DNA of 5,467 nucleotides from Candidatus Atribacteria bacterium 1244-E10-H5-B2 (GTDB taxonomy: Bacteria; Atribacterota; JS1; SB-45; 34-128). Positions 4,806 through 5,467 of the stretch are shown piece by piece; the first letter of the stretch is position 1, and each line of letters starts with the position of its first letter. The stretch spans positions 1 to 5,467 of the forward strand of contig NMQN01000899.1 of the NCBI GenBank assembly GCA_003575245.1, written 5' to 3'. Under the pieces are notes generated by a model that was not told the DNA's origin, did not search any database, and saw nothing but the letters and a program-made list of their open reading frames with translations. The translations under genes and the position numbers were made by a program.

Positions 4806-5147
4806 TTATCCCCCCACTTTCCATTCCTCCCACTCGAGGTTGGTTATTTCGGGTAGTTGGAGGAGGCCTTTAGGTTCTTTGAATCCCCCCTTGTCATCTC
4901 TTAATGCAATTATTTTCCGGGCGAGAGTTTCGCTTATTTTTAATATTTTTACAAGTTCATCCTGAGATGCAGTGTTGATATTTATGGTTTGAACTTCCGG
5001 TTTTTGAAGAGCAGGGGAAATGGAATTATAAAAAAAAGAAAAGTAGACTTCGGTTTTGGCAAGGGAGATAAGAAAAAATTGGGATATAAGAATTATGGTT
5101 AGTAAAAGAATGGTAGTTAATTTGATTTGTCTTTTATTTTGTGGCAT
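4806..5147 (-). CDS. Membrane-anchored ComEA-like helix-hairpin-helix protein
   Basis: The 113 residues comprise a short basic N-terminus (NKRQIK), one hydrophobic segment (about 9-30) serving as signal anchor, a linker, and a single ComEA-type helix-hairpin-helix module (about 56-110). The module begins ININTASQDELVKIL, the hallmark of ComEA domains, and continues ARKIIALRDDKGGFK and LLQLPEITNLEWEEW. ComEA binds DNA at the cell surface during uptake. Here the first hairpin reads LKISETLARKII instead of the usual LPGIG-x-x-x-A-x-x-II, so the glycines that contact the DNA backbone are missing and DNA binding is uncertain. It is much shorter than full ComEA but not obviously broken. The ribosome site before 5147 is weak (AGAGAAA). 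A promoter candidate lies about 105 bases upstream. I leave the symbol blank because a competence role is not shown by context. Confidence 0.8.
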   Translation of the reverse strand: MPQNKRQIKLTTILLLTIILISQFFLISLAKTEVYFSFFYNSISPALQKPEVQTININTASQDELVKILKISETLARKIIALRDDKGGFKEPKGLLQLPEITNLEWEEWKVGG

Positions 5148-5250
5148 TATTAGATTTCTCTTTTTTAATTATTTTTAATAGAGCATGCCGGTGAACATTT
5201 GTCCTGCTGAAAAAAGAGCTTTTGTAATCATACCACGCAAGTTTAAATAT

Positions 5251-5259
5251 ATTATAGCA
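5251..5259 (-). promoter_or_regulatory. Extended -10 promoter for the ComEA-like gene
   Basis: The minus strand reads TGCTATAAT, a perfect -10 hexamer with the TGn extension. No good -35 is present at the right distance (only a T-rich TTCTTT-like stretch), which is normal for extended -10 promoters. A start near 5244 would give a leader of roughly 97 bases before the ATG at 5147. It lies about 40 bases after the stop of the upstream transporter gene and would separate the two transcription units. Confidence 0.6.
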
Positions 5260-5296
5260 GAAATTTTAGTAAAAAAGAATGTAAGGGGAGGGAATA

Positions 5297-5467
5297 TTAG
5301 TCATACAAATGACAGGCTACGAAGTGTTTATCTTTTATCTCCTTTAAGAGTGGTGAAACTTTTTCGCAAATCTCTCCGATTTTTTCCGAACATCTGGTAT
5401 GAAATCTGCAACCTAAAGGAGGGTTGATAGGACTGGGGATCTCTCCTTTGAGAATAATTTTTTTGGT
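5297..5467 (-). CDS. C-terminal end of an Opp/Dpp-type peptide ABC transporter ATPase (5' part outside window)
   Basis: The frame enters at 5467 and ends with TAA at 5297, giving the last 56 residues. Seen: [19 protein letters not shown] (8-26), [12 protein letters not shown] and HFVACH (48-53). This is the oligopeptide/dipeptide transporter C-terminal domain that follows the ABC ATPase of OppD, OppF, DppD and DppF. Those ATPases power import of peptides (or nickel in relatives) through a membrane permease pair. Four cysteines (residues 20, 26, 34 and 52 of this fragment) occupy the conserved positions. In a mycobacterial Opp system these cysteines are reported to hold an iron-sulfur cluster. 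I cannot tell the D from the F subunit, or see the permease genes. No obvious terminator follows the stop. Confidence 0.9.
   Translation of the reverse strand, partial: TKKIILKGEIPSPINPPLGCRFHTRCSEKIGEICEKVSPLLKEIKDKHFVACHLYD

Noticed and set aside
5175..5231. An 18-codon minus-strand frame in the leader of the ComEA-like gene (MITKALFSAGQMFTGMLY)
   Set aside because: It lies in the leader and could be an upstream peptide, but there is no good ribosome site, no run of one amino acid and no attenuator-like hairpin pair.
5185..5427. Plus-strand frame of 80 codons
   Set aside because: It lies opposite the conserved transporter C-terminus and the promoter region. The translation shows no family features, so it is a shadow frame.

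Overview
The window is AT-rich and every supported gene lies on the minus strand, so transcription runs from high to low coordinates. The gene set is a flavodoxin-domain protein behind a short ATC-hydrolase-like protein, a ComEA-like helix-hairpin-helix protein, an Opp/Dpp-type peptide ABC transporter ATPase, and an arginine deiminase/DDAH-fold enzyme. Together with purine-rich Shine-Dalgarno sites and one TTG start, this suggests a low-GC anaerobic Firmicute (Clostridia-like). That assignment is an inference from family content and base composition, not from a marker gene.

Layout in transcription order. (1) 5467-5297: the last 56 codons of an OppF/DppD-type ATPase. (2) 5259-4571: an extended -10 promoter, a membrane-anchored ComEA-like protein, then a 50-residue arginine-rich protein made of two related 17-residue units. 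(3) 4570-4280: a 290-base spacer with a nested palindrome, a GGGA/TCCC hairpin and a decayed transposase-like C-terminus ending in a GGGTCAGGTCTTGCA motif. (4) 4279-3498: a 68-residue protein resembling only the N-terminal part of L-2-amino-thiazoline-4-carboxylate hydrolase-family proteins, overlapping by ATGA with a flavodoxin. (5) 3303-2047: a GT1-type glycosyltransferase. (6) 1843-920: a secreted proline-iminopeptidase-like alpha/beta hydrolase. (7) 675-1: a DDAH/amidinotransferase-like enzyme cut by the window edge before its catalytic cysteine.

The most unusual structure lies between the genes. The gaps flavodoxin-to-glycosyltransferase, glycosyltransferase-to-hydrolase and hydrolase-to-DDAH each hold a copy of one dispersed repeat in the same orientation. 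The copies are about 170 bp (C and B) and about 88 bp (A, an internally deleted form); a possible fourth end lies in the DDAH leader. Copies B and C keep an aligned reading frame of 45 and 42 codons that resembles the C-terminus of IS200/REP-associated (Y1) transposases. I interpret them as decayed, MITE-like relatives of such an element. Repeat ends touch the genes: the flavodoxin stop codon lies in the edge of copy C, and the likely ribosome binding site of the hydrolase lies in the edge of copy B.

The genes do not form one recognisable pathway. I see no phage, CRISPR, toxin-antitoxin or defence system and no tRNA or rRNA gene. The window looks like a patchwork of single genes and gene pairs separated by transposon debris.
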